Positions 17,710-29,035 of a DNA stretch of 64,000 bases are shown here, piece after piece. This stretch comes from JAENVU01 sp963765075 (GTDB lineage: Bacteria > Actinomycetota > Acidimicrobiia > IMCC26256 > JAENVU01): the NCBI GenBank assembly GCA_963765075.1, contig CAVXVA010000007.1, positions 248,001-312,000 of the forward strand. The letters run 5' to 3'. The notes below the pieces were generated by a model. That model was given only the letters and a program-made list of their open reading frames with translations, was not told where the DNA came from and made no database searches. The position numbers were made by a program, and so were the translations under genes. How positions within the stretch are numbered: the first letter of the stretch is position 1; every line of letters starts with the position of its first letter.

Positions 17710-18516
17710 TCAGCGACGCTGAGCGTTCAGGACCAGAAGACGCGGGATGGCGGCCGATTCCGCGTACTCCGGGGCTCGGGCCAGGAACCCCGGGGGTGGC
17801 GCGGGCTCCAGCATGCGCTGGAGGAACAGACCGCAGTCGGCCATGGTGTTCACGTACCGTGACATCGGCCGATGAACGAACGGCAGGTGCACGTCGGGCG
17901 CAATCTGCTCGATCGAGACGTCTTCTACGAGGTACGGCCCGATTCGCCAGTACTGCTCCTCGAGGATGTGGTCGTCGATCCACCCACTTCCCGGTACCTG
18001 CAACAGCGGGTGGTTGAGCAGGAACAGAAACGTCCCACCGGGTTCGAGGACCCGGGCCACCTCGGCGAGGGCCGCATCGACGGCGACGATGTGCTCGAAC
18101 ACGAGGCATGCCACCACTGCATCGAAGCTGGCATCGGGGAAGGGCAGTGCGTCGGCTGCACCGCGGGCGTAGCTCGGTCCCCCGCCGCGTTCCCGGCCGA
18201 CCACGGTCTGGGCATGCGACGGATCGATGCCGACTGCGCCCGCGACACCGGCCGCCATCAGATGCCGGGCGAGTTGGCCCTCTCCGGTTCCGATGTCGAG
18301 GACCCGGCGAGCCGAACCGAGATGGTCGGCCACGATCGGCAGGATCTGCTCCACGTACTCCGGATCAGCCCCGTCGGTAAACTCGTCCTGCCACCACCGG
18401 GCATGGGTCTCCCAATACTCCCGCTCTTGCGACTGCGTCGCAGGCCGCTCGGGCCCCGCTCCGCCGCGACCGTCAGGCGTGACGTGGCGTGCGGCGTCGC
18501 TGCGACCTTCCTGCAT
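17710..18516 (-). CDS. Class I SAM-dependent methyltransferase
   Basis: The 268-residue protein contains the Methyltransf_11 core: motif I VLDIGTGEGQLARHL, the acidic VGIDPS, ADALPFPDASFDAVVACLVF, and EVARVLEPGGTFLFLLNHPL. About 35 polar residues precede the domain. Its ATG at 18516 follows the uvrA stop codon with no gap, so the two are cotranscribed, although the function fits the downstream glycan genes better. The YWRIGPYLVEDVSIEQIAP segment recalls methyltransferases acting on small molecules or sugars, but the substrate is not known. Confidence 0.82.
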   Translation of the reverse strand: MQEGRSDAARHVTPDGRGGAGPERPATQSQEREYWETHARWWQDEFTDGADPEYVEQILPIVADHLGSARRVLDIGTGEGQLARHLMAAGVAGAVGIDPSHAQTVVGRERGGGPSYARGAADALPFPDASFDAVVACLVFEHIVAVDAALAEVARVLEPGGTFLFLLNHPLLQVPGSGWIDDHILEEQYWRIGPYLVEDVSIEQIAPDVHLPFVHRPMSRYVNTMADCGLFLQRMLEPAPPPGFLARAPEYAESAAIPRLLVLNAQRR

Positions 18517-21404
<2,888 letters not shown>

Positions 21405-21408
<4 letters not shown>

Positions 21409-21587
21409 GTCCGGTTCGCCGATGGGAACCGCCGGCGGGCGCGAGGGGCGCGCTTCGCCGCCGCCGGTTTCGCGGGCCGCTTGACCGGTTGCTTGGCCGG
21501 TTGCTTCGCGGCCTTTTTGGCCGCGGGCTTTCGGGGGGTCGCACCGGATTTCGCCGCCGGTACCGCCTTCGATCCTCGCTCCGCCAT
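21405..21587 (-). CDS. Lysine/alanine/proline-rich leader of uvrA: separate 60-residue ORF or frameshifted N-terminal extension
   Basis: An ATG at 21587, seven bases after an AAGG sequence, opens a frame of 60 residues with the low-complexity run PAAKKAAKQPAKQPVKRPAK. Such K/A/P tails are common on actinobacterial nucleic-acid-binding proteins. Its TGA overlaps the uvrA ATG as ATGA. Two readings are possible: a coupled small peptide, or a basic N-terminal extension of UvrA separated by a one-base deletion in the GC-rich stretch 21420-21450. Normal UvrA does not need the extension. Confidence 0.45.
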
Positions 21588-21702
21588 ACGCGCACCTTAC
21601 CCGCCCGCGACCCGGAACCGAACGAATGTTCGCCAACCCGTGCGTGGCTCCGCCGAGCCGGAATCGTGGCGTCGATCTGGCTGAACCTGCGAGAGTCATG
21701 CG

Positions 21703-24123
21703 ATGTTCCGGTTCGGCGACTTCGAGGTGGACCCGCTCGCGAGCGAAGTGCGGCGATCCGGCCACCTCGTGCATCTCGAACCGCAGGCATTCGCGGTCCT
21801 CGGGTACCTGATCACCCATCGCGATCGGGTCGTCTCGAAGATGGAGTTGCTCGACGCGGTGTGGGGGCACCGGCACGTGTCCGAGGCGGGGATCACGACG
21901 CGAATCAAGGAGGTCCGCCGCGCCCTCGACGACGACGGGATCGCCCAGCACACGATCAAGAACCAGCGAGGACGCGGGTACCGGTTCATGGGCGTGGTGA
22001 TCGAGACCGACCGGAGTCCATCGACGCCATTCGCACAGGCGGTCCTGATCGGGCGTGCGACCGAGTTGGCCGACGTGCGCGCGTCGCTCGGTCACGCCCC
22101 CGTGGTCACCGTGACGGGTCCCGGCGGGGTCGGAAAGTCAACCCTGGCCCGGGCGGGCGTCGAGCAGCTCCGGGAGTCGGACGCGGCGTCGGTGTTCTGG
22201 GTCGAACTGGCCACCGTCGAGCCGGCCATGCCGGTGCTGCCGGTCTTGGCGCGCAAGCTGTCCGTCGAACTCGACGGTGGACGGCCCGACGAAGCGATCC
22301 GTTCGATCGCAGCGTTGGACGCCGTTGTCGTCCTCGACAATTGTGAACATGTCGTCGATGAGGTGGCGGCGGTCCTTGCGTCGCTCGCTACGTCGGCGAC
22401 GCCGCAGGTCCGGATACTGGCGACGAGTCGGGTCCCCCTCGGCGTCGTGGGTGAAGTCGTGATTCCGGTCGGCCCGCTGCCGATCGAGGACGCGTGCGAG
22501 CTGTTCGTCGCCCGCGCCGGCGTGTCCCGGCCGATGTGGGACCCGGGTTCGGTGCCGGCCGAAGCATTGCGCCGACTGGTCGCGGGACTCGACCGGCTCC
22601 CCCTCACCATCGAGATGGCCGCGGCCCGGTCGCGTTCGGTGTCATTCGAAGAACTGGCCGACTCGATCGACGCGGGTGCGCCGCTGCTCCAGGTCTCACA
22701 CCGCAGCCCGGCCCGACGCCATCGTTCGCTCGAATCGCTGGTCCGAGGTTCAGCCGAGCTTCTCCCTGACCACCTCCGCGACCTCTTCGAGGCATTCTCG
22801 GTCTTCGCCGGCGCGGTGAACGCGGTCGATGCGGCCGCAGTCCTGGGCGGCGACGACACCACCGGCATCATCTTCGATCTCGCATCGCTCTCGGAACGCT
22901 CGCTCCTGCATGCCGATGCGTCGTCGTCGCCGACGCGCTATTCGATGCTGGTCACGATGCGAACGGTCGCCGCGCACTGGCTGGAATCGTCAGGCCGGGC
23001 CCACGAACTCCGCCGCCGCCACGCGCACTATTGGGGCCGAGTCCTGCGTGAGATCGATGACGCGGTCCGGACCCCGGAGGAACCGGCGGCCCGCGTCCGG
23101 ATGGAAGCCATCGTTCCCGAGGTCCGGGTCGCGTATCGCTGGGCCACCATTCACGACCCATCCCTTGCGTCGGCGATGAGCGAGGCGCTGTTCCAGTGCT
23201 CGTACCCGGTGCTGTGGCACGAGCCCGCGATCTGGAGTGCGGAACTCCTCGCCGCGGTCCCGGAGATCGACCGGGCGTCCCGGCCCGGGGCCCTACTGCT
23301 GACGGCCGGTGCCGCGGCCCATCGTGGCGATCTCGGCCGAGCTCGCGAGTGGGTCGTGGACGTGCTGGCCACCGCGACCGGCCGGTTACGGCTCAACGCG
23401 CTCGAAGTCGCCGCCGACATCGCGCTCTACGAGGGTGACCTCGAGTGGGCACTCGAAGCGGCCGCCGAGTTGGGGCGTCTGGGCACCGAAGTCGGCGATC
23501 TCCACGCGGTCGCGTTCGGACGCGTCGACGCGGCCATTGCGCGGGCCTACGCGGGTGACCCCGAGGGCGCAGTGGCCGAGGTGACCGGCGTCGACACCGA
23601 TCAGTTCGCTCCGACCGACCACGCGTGGTTGGCGCTGGGCCGTGGCGACGCACTCAGTGCGGCCGCTTCACCGCTCGCCATCGAAGCATTCATCGAGGCG
23701 CTCGACGTCGGCGCTTCGGTAGGGAATCAGTTCGTGGTCTCGGTCGCGCTGACGTCGCTCGCTACCGAATACGGTCGGGCCGGACAACCGGCCGATGCAC
23801 TGGCCACGTTCGGACGGGCCCTCGCCGAGTATCGGCGGCACGGCAACTTGACTCACGCGGTCACCGCGATGCGGAACCTCGTGGGTCTCCTGGCTGATCT
23901 CGGTGATTGGCGGGGTGCGGTCACCCTGGCCAGCGCACTCTCGCACGACGCGCTCCGAGTCAGTTACGGACGCGAGGCGGACCGGATCGCCGTCGTCCTG
24001 CGCGACGCCGAGGCCCAGGTGGATCCCATCGGCTTCGCCGAGTGGGTCGAGGCCGGACGCCAGCTCGACATGAACGAGGCGGCGACCGTCGCGGCCGAAC
24101 TGGTCGAGGAACACCGGGCGTGA
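21703..24123 (+). CDS. Winged-helix regulator with NB-ARC ATPase and TPR-like repeats (AfsR-like)
   Basis: The 806-residue protein begins with an OmpR/PhoB-type winged helix (FRFGDFEVDPLASEVRR to KNQRGRGYRFMG, residues 2-96), then an NB-ARC ATPase with Walker A GPGGVGKST at 139-147, Walker B AVVVLDNCEH and sensor RILATSRVPL, and a long helical C-terminus with TPR-like pairs such as AGQPADALATFGRALAEY. It lacks the BTAD domain of SARP proteins. Such proteins act as ATP-dependent signal-integrating transcription activators. It is alone on its strand, 115 bases from the lysine-rich leader of uvrA; the intergenic space may hold its target. No inducer is suggested. Confidence 0.88.
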   Translation: MFRFGDFEVDPLASEVRRSGHLVHLEPQAFAVLGYLITHRDRVVSKMELLDAVWGHRHVSEAGITTRIKEVRRALDDDGIAQHTIKNQRGRGYRFMGVVIETDRSPSTPFAQAVLIGRATELADVRASLGHAPVVTVTGPGGVGKSTLARAGVEQLRESDAASVFWVELATVEPAMPVLPVLARKLSVELDGGRPDEAIRSIAALDAVVVLDNCEHVVDEVAAVLASLATSATPQVRILATSRVPLGVVGEVVIPVGPLPIEDACELFVARAGVSRPMWDPGSVPAEALRRLVAGLDRLPLTIEMAAARSRSVSFEELADSIDAGAPLLQVSHRSPARRHRSLESLVRGSAELLPDHLRDLFEAFSVFAGAVNAVDAAAVLGGDDTTGIIFDLASLSERSLLHADASSSPTRYSMLVTMRTVAAHWLESSGRAHELRRRHAHYWGRVLREIDDAVRTPEEPAARVRMEAIVPEVRVAYRWATIHDPSLASAMSEALFQCSYPVLWHEPAIWSAELLAAVPEIDRASRPGALLLTAGAAAHRGDLGRAREWVVDVLATATGRLRLNALEVAADIALYEGDLEWALEAAAELGRLGTEVGDLHAVAFGRVDAAIARAYAGDPEGAVAEVTGVDTDQFAPTDHAWLALGRGDALSAAASPLAIEAFIEALDVGASVGNQFVVSVALTSLATEYGRAGQPADALATFGRALAEYRRHGNLTHAVTAMRNLVGLLADLGDWRGAVTLASALSHDALRVSYGREADRIAVVLRDAEAQVDPIGFAEWVEAGRQLDMNEAATVAAELVEEHRA

Positions 24124-24185
24124 TCCTCAGACAATCCTCACGCCATCTCCAAGCACGTCCTCCCAGCATCTGGTGAAGTGGCGTC

Positions 24186-25139
24186 ATGACGACACGCACG
24201 CAGAACCCGTTCCCGTCCTCGGACACTCTGATGATCACCGACGCCGGCCTCGAGACGTGGCTGGTCTTCGACCACGAACTCGAACTGCCCGCCTTCGCGG
24301 CCTACCCGTTGGCGGGCACCGAGGACGGGCGCGCACTCCTGACCCAGTACTACGGGCAGTACACCGCGATTGCGGCGTCGATCGGTGCCGGGTGCGTGTT
24401 GGAGGCGCCGACGTGGCGCGCCAATCCCGACTGGGCTGCCACTTTGGGTCACGACCGCACGGCGCTGGCCGAGTACCTCGCGGCCAGTGTCTCGGTGGTC
24501 GACGACGTACGTCGGGAGTGGACTCACGCCGAACCGTGTCTCGTGAGCGGGGCCATCGGTCCGCGCGGCGACGGCTACCGCATCGACGATGCGATGACGG
24601 CAGCCGAGGCGGCCGACTACCACTCATTCCAGATCGAGTGCCTGGTCCCGACCGCGGCCGACCTCGTGACTGCCATGACCTTGGGGTACGTCGACGAGGC
24701 GATCGGGTTGGTGCAGGCGGCCCGTCGCCACGCCATGCCGGTCGTCATCTCCTTCACGGTCGAGACCGATGGCCGATTGCCATCGGGAATGGCGCTCGGC
24801 GACGCCATCGAGGCGGTCGATGCGGCGACCGACGGCTACGCGTTGCACTACATGGTGAACTGCGCCCACCCGTCGCACTTCGACTCGGTGGTGGGCGGGT
24901 CGCCGTCGTGGGCGCCTCGGTTGCGGGCGATCCGGGCGAACGCATCGACCCTGAGCCACGCCGAACTCGACGAGATGGAGGTGCTCGACGCGGGTGACCC
25001 CGCCGATCTCGCCGCTCGGTACGTCGCGCTGCGCCAGACGTTGCCCGACCTGCAGGTCGTGGGCGGGTGCTGCGGCACCGACCACCGGCACGTGGCCGAG
25101 ATCGCCCGCGCCGTCGCGGCCGCGGCGGCGGTCAGCTGA
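24186..25139 (+). CDS. Homocysteine S-methyltransferase family protein (MmuM-like)
   Basis: The 317-residue protein has the zinc-dependent homocysteine S-methyltransferase fold, with TDAGLETWLVFDHELELP at the N-terminus, SGAIGPRGDGYR, and the zinc ligands in VNCAHPSHF and VVGGCCGTDHRH (the adjacent cysteines near the C-terminus). The family methylates homocysteine from S-methylmethionine or SAM, or acts in related methyl salvage. The length is close to that of E. coli MmuM. The ATG at 24186 is used; no strong ribosome binding site is seen. The stop codon lies inside a palindrome shared with the convergent uvrB stop. Confidence 0.88.
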   Translation: MTTRTQNPFPSSDTLMITDAGLETWLVFDHELELPAFAAYPLAGTEDGRALLTQYYGQYTAIAASIGAGCVLEAPTWRANPDWAATLGHDRTALAEYLAASVSVVDDVRREWTHAEPCLVSGAIGPRGDGYRIDDAMTAAEAADYHSFQIECLVPTAADLVTAMTLGYVDEAIGLVQAARRHAMPVVISFTVETDGRLPSGMALGDAIEAVDAATDGYALHYMVNCAHPSHFDSVVGGSPSWAPRLRAIRANASTLSHAELDEMEVLDAGDPADLAARYVALRQTLPDLQVVGGCCGTDHRHVAEIARAVAAAAAVS

Positions 25140-25144
25140 CCGCC
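25127..25144. terminator. Perfect 18-bp palindrome holding both convergent stop codons
   Basis: GGCGGTCAGCTGACCGCC at 25127-25144 is a perfect palindrome. It contains the TGA of the methyltransferase gene (25137-25139) and the complementary TCA that is the uvrB stop (25132-25134), so the two genes overlap by eight bases. It is too tight for a normal hairpin loop but could end transcription or bind a dimeric protein. Confidence 0.4.
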
Positions 25145-27165
25145 TTCAGTTCTCGTTTCAGTTCGTTGATCTCGTCGCGCAGACGCGCCGCTTCCTCGAA
25201 CCGCAGTTCCTTGGCGGCCTCGTGCATCTCCTCCTGAAGGCTCTGGATGAGCCGACCCAGTTCGTCGGGCGGCACGCCCTGGAGATCGGCGAAGATCGCA
25301 CTGCTGCGCCGGTTCCGACCTCGACCCCGTCCGCTCCCGGATCCGGCGGCGGTGTCGTCGCTGTCGCGCAGCCGCACCATTTCGAGAATGTCGGTGACCT
25401 TCTTGCGGATGGTCTGGGGATCGATGCCGTGTTCCTCGTTGTATTCGAGTTGCCGCTTGCGCCGCCGGTTGGTCTCGCTGATGGCGAAGCGCATCGAGTC
25501 GGTCACCTGGTCGGCGTACATCACCACCTGACCCTCGACATTGCGCGCGGCGCGGCCCATCGTCTGGATCAGGGCCGTCGAGGACCGGAGGAATCCTTCC
25601 TTGTCGGCGTCGAGGATCGCGACGAACGACACCTCGGGCAGATCGAGGCCTTCTCGCAGCAGGTTGATGCCGATGAGGACATCGAACTCGCCGAGCCGGA
25701 GTGAGCGCAGAATCTCGACCCGCTCCAGGGTGTCGACCTCGCTGTGGAGGTAGCGGACCTTGATCCCGAGTTCGAGGAGATAGTCGGTGAGGTCTTCGGA
25801 CATCTTCTTGGTGAGGGTCGTGACCAGGACGCGTTGGTCCTTCTCGGCCCGGGCGTTGATCTCCGCGACGAGGTCGTCGATCTGGCCCTTGGTCGGGCGG
25901 ATCACCACCTCCGGGTCCATCAGACCGGTCGGGCGGACGACTTGTTCGACCACCTTGGTGGACACTTCGAGTTCGTAGGGGCTCGGCGTGGCCGACATGA
26001 ACACGACTTGGTTGATCTTCTCGCCGAACTCCTCGAAGCGCAGCGGCCGGTTGTCCATCGCGCTCGGGAGGCGGAACCCGTGCTCGACCAGCGTGTCCTT
26101 ACGGGATCGGTCCCCTTCGTACTGGCCGTGCAGTTGGGGCACCGTGACGTGGCTCTCGTCGAGCACCATGAGGAAGTCGTCCGGGAAGTAGTCGAGCAAC
26201 GTGTACGGAGCCTCACCTGCGGCTCGGCCGTCGAGGTGGCGGGAGTAGTTCTCGATCCCGGAACAGAAGCCGATCTCGCGCATCATTTCGAGGTCGTAGG
26301 TCGTGCGCATCCGGAGCCGCTGGGCTTCGAGCAGTTTGCCGCGGGCCTCCAGCCAGGCCAGGCGTTCATACAGCTCGGCCTCGATGCCTTCCATCGATTT
26401 CTTGAGCTGGTCTTCTTGGGTGACGTAGTGAGACGCAGGGAACAGCACCAGGGTTTCGAGGTCTTCGACCAGCTCTCCCGTGACCGGATCGACCGACATG
26501 ATCCGCTCGATCTCGTCGCCGAAGAGCTGCACCCGGATGCCGCGCTCCTCGTAGGCAGGGAAGATCTCGATGGTGTCGCCCCGTACTCGGAACTTGTTAC
26601 GAACGAACGACATGTCGTTGCGTTCGTACTGCAGTTCGACGAGCCGCTTCAGGATCTCACGCTGGTCGTGCTCCTCCCCGACGTTGAGGGTGAGGAGTTG
26701 GGTCGCGTACATCTCCGGGGACCCGAGCCCGTAGATCGCGGAGACGCTCGCAATGATCACGACGTCTCGTCGTGACAGCAGCGCGGCGGTGGCGCTGTGG
26801 CGAAGCCGGTCGATCTCGTCGTTGATCGAGCTGTCCTTTTCGATGTAGGTGTCGCTCGACGGGAGGTAGGCCTCGGGCTGGTAGTAGTCGTAATAGGAGA
26901 CGAAGTACTCGACCCGGTTGTGGGGGAAGAACTCACGGAACTCGGCTGCCAGTTGCGCGGCGAGACTCTTGTTGGGGGCGAGGATCAGCGTCGGTCGTTG
27001 GACCGCCGCGATCAGGCCGGCGATGGTGAAGGACTTCCCGGACCCGGTGATGCCGAGCAGCGTTTGGTACCGCTCGCCCGCCTCCACACCTTCGGTCAGC
27101 TCCGCGATGGCCTTCGGTTGATCGCCGGCCGGTTCGAAATCGGAGACAAGCTGGAACTCGGGCAC
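25132..27165 (-). CDS. uvrB: Excinuclease ABC subunit UvrB
   Basis: UvrB receives damaged DNA from UvrA and verifies the lesion. The 677-residue protein has Walker A LLGITGSGKSFT, the beta-hairpin region with FVSYYDYYQPEAYLP, the DESH helicase motif, LLREGLDLPEVSFVAI and QTMGRAARN, and a C-terminal UVR domain with AAKELRFEEAARLRDEI. A basic RGRGRNRR stretch lies before the UVR domain. The start is a GTG at 27165 with TAGGGT six bases before it and no ribosome binding site, so the message is probably leaderless. The upstream region abuts the first of two repeats at 27184. Confidence 0.97.
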   Translation of the reverse strand: MPEFQLVSDFEPAGDQPKAIAELTEGVEAGERYQTLLGITGSGKSFTIAGLIAAVQRPTLILAPNKSLAAQLAAEFREFFPHNRVEYFVSYYDYYQPEAYLPSSDTYIEKDSSINDEIDRLRHSATAALLSRRDVVIIASVSAIYGLGSPEMYATQLLTLNVGEEHDQREILKRLVELQYERNDMSFVRNKFRVRGDTIEIFPAYEERGIRVQLFGDEIERIMSVDPVTGELVEDLETLVLFPASHYVTQEDQLKKSMEGIEAELYERLAWLEARGKLLEAQRLRMRTTYDLEMMREIGFCSGIENYSRHLDGRAAGEAPYTLLDYFPDDFLMVLDESHVTVPQLHGQYEGDRSRKDTLVEHGFRLPSAMDNRPLRFEEFGEKINQVVFMSATPSPYELEVSTKVVEQVVRPTGLMDPEVVIRPTKGQIDDLVAEINARAEKDQRVLVTTLTKKMSEDLTDYLLELGIKVRYLHSEVDTLERVEILRSLRLGEFDVLIGINLLREGLDLPEVSFVAILDADKEGFLRSSTALIQTMGRAARNVEGQVVMYADQVTDSMRFAISETNRRRKRQLEYNEEHGIDPQTIRKKVTDILEMVRLRDSDDTAAGSGSGRGRGRNRRSSAIFADLQGVPPDELGRLIQSLQEEMHEAAKELRFEEAARLRDEINELKRELKAVS

Positions 27166-27171
27166 CCCGTC

Positions 27172-27177
27172 ACCCTA
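27172..27177 (-). promoter_or_regulatory. -10 box of uvrB
   Basis: On the minus strand TAGGGT lies six bases before the GTG start of uvrB, so transcription would begin at or next to the start codon. The repeat at 27184-27262 begins six bases further upstream. Confidence 0.55.
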
Positions 27178-27183
27178 CGCCCA

Positions 27184-27262
27184 CCCTGTGACCACCCTCC
27201 CGCCCCCACTTTTTGTCTGTGTCTGGGTCCTGACCCAACCCTGCAGACAAAAAGTCGCGGTG
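27184..27262. repeat. Terminator-promoter repeat, copy 1
   Basis: This 79-base segment matches 28201-28278 apart from a one-base length difference and a few substitutions. Its core is the arm ACTTTTTGTCTG at 27208-27219 and its complement CAGACAAAAAGT at 27244-27255, a 12-bp stem, with an inner GGGTC/GACCC pair. It starts two bases after the end of the DUF559 gene (27265), so it can terminate that gene. Its other end lies six bases from the -10 box of uvrB. Confidence 0.85.
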
Positions 27263-27264
27263 GA

Positions 27265-28182
27265 TCAGGATGACCGGGTGACTTCGAGGCCTGCGATGAC
27301 GCTCCCGGGGTCGTACACCACCTCCGCCCAGCCGAAACGCACCACTCCGAACCCGGCCGCACGAAGACGTTCGTCCCGCAGCGCGTCGGCCTTGGTGTCC
27401 ATGAAGGACGAGTGAGCTTCTCGACCGTCCAGTTCGAGGACGAGACGACGAGCCCGATGGTAGAAGTCGACCCGTCCGATCCATCCGACCTGATCACCCA
27501 GATCGACCTGGCGTTCCCAGCCTGACAGTGCGAGCCGCGACGCGAGCAGGTCGAAGCGCTTCTCCAACTCGCTCTCCGTCGGGCGATAGTGCGGCCCGCG
27601 TTCTTCCAGAAGTAGCCGAAAGGTGCGGGTCCGACGTCGACCTCGCACGGAGGTCTCGCTCAGCATCCTGAGGAGTTCCCAGTAGGTGACCTTCTGACGA
27701 GCGAGGGCCGTGTCCATCGCTCGGGCGACCCGGCCGAGACGGGCAACTGCGGTGAGGTCGAGCAGGGTGCGTGCGAGCGACGTCGTCGGAATCCCATCGA
27801 TGGTGACGACGTGATGGGGAGGCAGGAAGTTGCTCCAGTGCAGCACGACACCGGTCCGGCGTCCGAAGTTGACGCCCTCGGGCAGCGTGAACTCGTCGCC
27901 ATCGTGGGAGAAGCCCGGCAAGCCGTGGCTCTCCGCCCCGCACCGATGAGACACCACCGCACGCAGCCCCGACGCGGCCACGAAGCTGATCAGGCGGGTC
28001 GACCGGGTTCTCGGTGTGCCGAGCAGTTGCAGTACGTCGTACTGGCCACGCACCCATCGACCCGAACGCACTCGGGTCCGAATTGCATCGTGGTTTCCCT
28101 GACGGAGGAGCACTTGCCGGGTGGTGAACACTCCCAGCTGGTCTGCCGCGAGCTCCTCGACGCGACGGTCAAGTTCCGTCAC
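27265..28182 (-). CDS. DUF559 protein with AbiEi-like N-terminal domain
   Basis: The 305-residue protein has two parts. The first 80 or so residues (LDRRVEELAADQLGVFTTRQ, then an SHRCGAESHGLPGF segment) resemble the winged-helix domain of AbiEi antitoxins. The C-terminal part has RRLVLELDGREAHSSFMDTKADALRDERLRAAGFGVVRF in pieces that form a Vsr/PD-(D/E)XK-like nuclease fold (DUF559), with LELDGREAH carrying the Asp/Glu-type pair. Such proteins are common in multiple copies in this group. A GTG at 28182 is used; TACGGT lies six bases before it and there is no ribosome binding site. No toxin partner adjoins it. Near-identical repeats flank it on both sides. Confidence 0.75.
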   Translation of the reverse strand: MTELDRRVEELAADQLGVFTTRQVLLRQGNHDAIRTRVRSGRWVRGQYDVLQLLGTPRTRSTRLISFVAASGLRAVVSHRCGAESHGLPGFSHDGDEFTLPEGVNFGRRTGVVLHWSNFLPPHHVVTIDGIPTTSLARTLLDLTAVARLGRVARAMDTALARQKVTYWELLRMLSETSVRGRRRTRTFRLLLEERGPHYRPTESELEKRFDLLASRLALSGWERQVDLGDQVGWIGRVDFYHRARRLVLELDGREAHSSFMDTKADALRDERLRAAGFGVVRFGWAEVVYDPGSVIAGLEVTRSS

Positions 28183-28188
28183 ACCCCG

Positions 28189-28194
28189 ACCGTA
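28189..28194 (-). promoter_or_regulatory. -10 box of the DUF559 gene
   Basis: TACGGT on the minus strand lies six bases before the GTG at 28182, with the repeat at 28201 beginning six bases further upstream. This is the same layout as uvrB. Confidence 0.5.
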
Positions 28195-28200
28195 CCAACC

Positions 28201-28278
28201 CCCTGTGACCACCCTTCGCCCCCACTTTTTGTCTGTGTGCGGGTCCTGACCCAACCCTGCAGACAAAAAGTCGCGGTG
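28201..28278. repeat. Terminator-promoter repeat, copy 2
   Basis: The second copy of the repeat described at 27184. The 12-bp stem arms are ACTTTTTGTCTG at 28224-28235 and CAGACAAAAAGT at 28260-28271. It begins seven bases after the coaE stop (28286) and its other end lies next to the -10 box of the DUF559 gene. Both copies are in the same orientation. Confidence 0.85.
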
Positions 28279-28285
28279 ACGGGGG

Positions 28286-28894
28286 TTAGGACTTGGCGTC
28301 GTGGCGGGCTTGGAGGTCGGACCAGAGCGCGTCGACCTGGGCGGTGAGCGACTCGTGGTCGGCGCCGTTGTCGATGAGGTGCGTGGCGACGGCACGGCGC
28401 TGCTCGTCGGTTGCTTGGGCCCGCATGCGCGCCTCGGCGTCGGGCCGTTCGAGGCCCCGACCCTCCAAACGGTCGAGCCGCAGATGCTCGGGCGCTTCGA
28501 CGACGATGACCACCTCGTACCCTCGTTCCGCCGCGGTACCCGATTCCACCAGCAACGGGACGTCCATGACCACGATCGCGTCGGCGGGCGCCTCGGTCAT
28601 GCGCTTCCCGAACTCGGCCTGAATCGCCGGATGAGTGATCGCGTCGAGTGCAGCCTTGCCTTCCGGCGTCGCGAAGGCCTTGGCGGCGACGGCGGCGCGG
28701 TCGAGTCGTCCGTCGGGGCCGATGATCTCGGGGCCGAACTCCTCGACCAAGGCGTGGAATGCCGGCTGGTCAGGTTCCACGACCTCGCGCGCGACCCGGT
28801 CGGCGTCGAGAATCACGGCGCCATGGCCGGCTAACAACTCCGCGACCGTCGACTTCCCCGCCCCGATCCCACCGGTCAATCCCACGAGCAGCAT
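28286..28894 (-). CDS. coaE: Dephospho-CoA kinase CoaE
   Basis: CoaE phosphorylates dephospho-CoA in the last step of CoA synthesis. The 202-residue protein has the P-loop GGIGAGKST at residues 8-16, the DADRVAREVVEP CoA-binding segment, and VMDVPLLVESG. The length is that of stand-alone bacterial CoaE. The ATG at 28894 has TAGGAT six bases before it on the minus strand and no ribosome binding site, so the transcript is probably leaderless. It is divergent from the sensor kinase at 29036. Confidence 0.95.
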   Translation of the reverse strand: MLLVGLTGGIGAGKSTVAELLAGHGAVILDADRVAREVVEPDQPAFHALVEEFGPEIIGPDGRLDRAAVAAKAFATPEGKAALDAITHPAIQAEFGKRMTEAPADAIVVMDVPLLVESGTAAERGYEVVIVVEAPEHLRLDRLEGRGLERPDAEARMRAQATDEQRRAVATHLIDNGADHESLTAQVDALWSDLQARHDAKS

Positions 28895-28900
28895 TCGACG

Positions 28901-28906
28901 ATCCTA
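28901..28906 (-). promoter_or_regulatory. -10 box of coaE
   Basis: On the minus strand TAGGAT lies exactly six bases before the coaE ATG, in the divergent spacer toward the histidine kinase. Confidence 0.55.
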
Positions 28907-29035
28907 GGAGGAGACCGGTCACTGACGGATTGACCCGTCTCGACCCGCTCGACCGGTCACAATTGCCGAATCGAAGCCACGTCGACCTCTCCCCCGCCGT
29001 CCGCGGCGCGTCGCACCGACGCACCGAGCAAAGCC

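Noticed and set aside
21409..22095. A long N-terminal extension of UvrA in the same frame
   Set aside because: It runs across the start of the divergent regulator and is low in conserved sequence; UvrA begins ISVRGAREHNL at 21408.
27184..28278. An insertion sequence with terminal repeats around the DUF559 gene
   Set aside because: The repeats are direct, not inverted, have no target-site duplication and no transposase is encoded; the terminator-promoter reading fits better.
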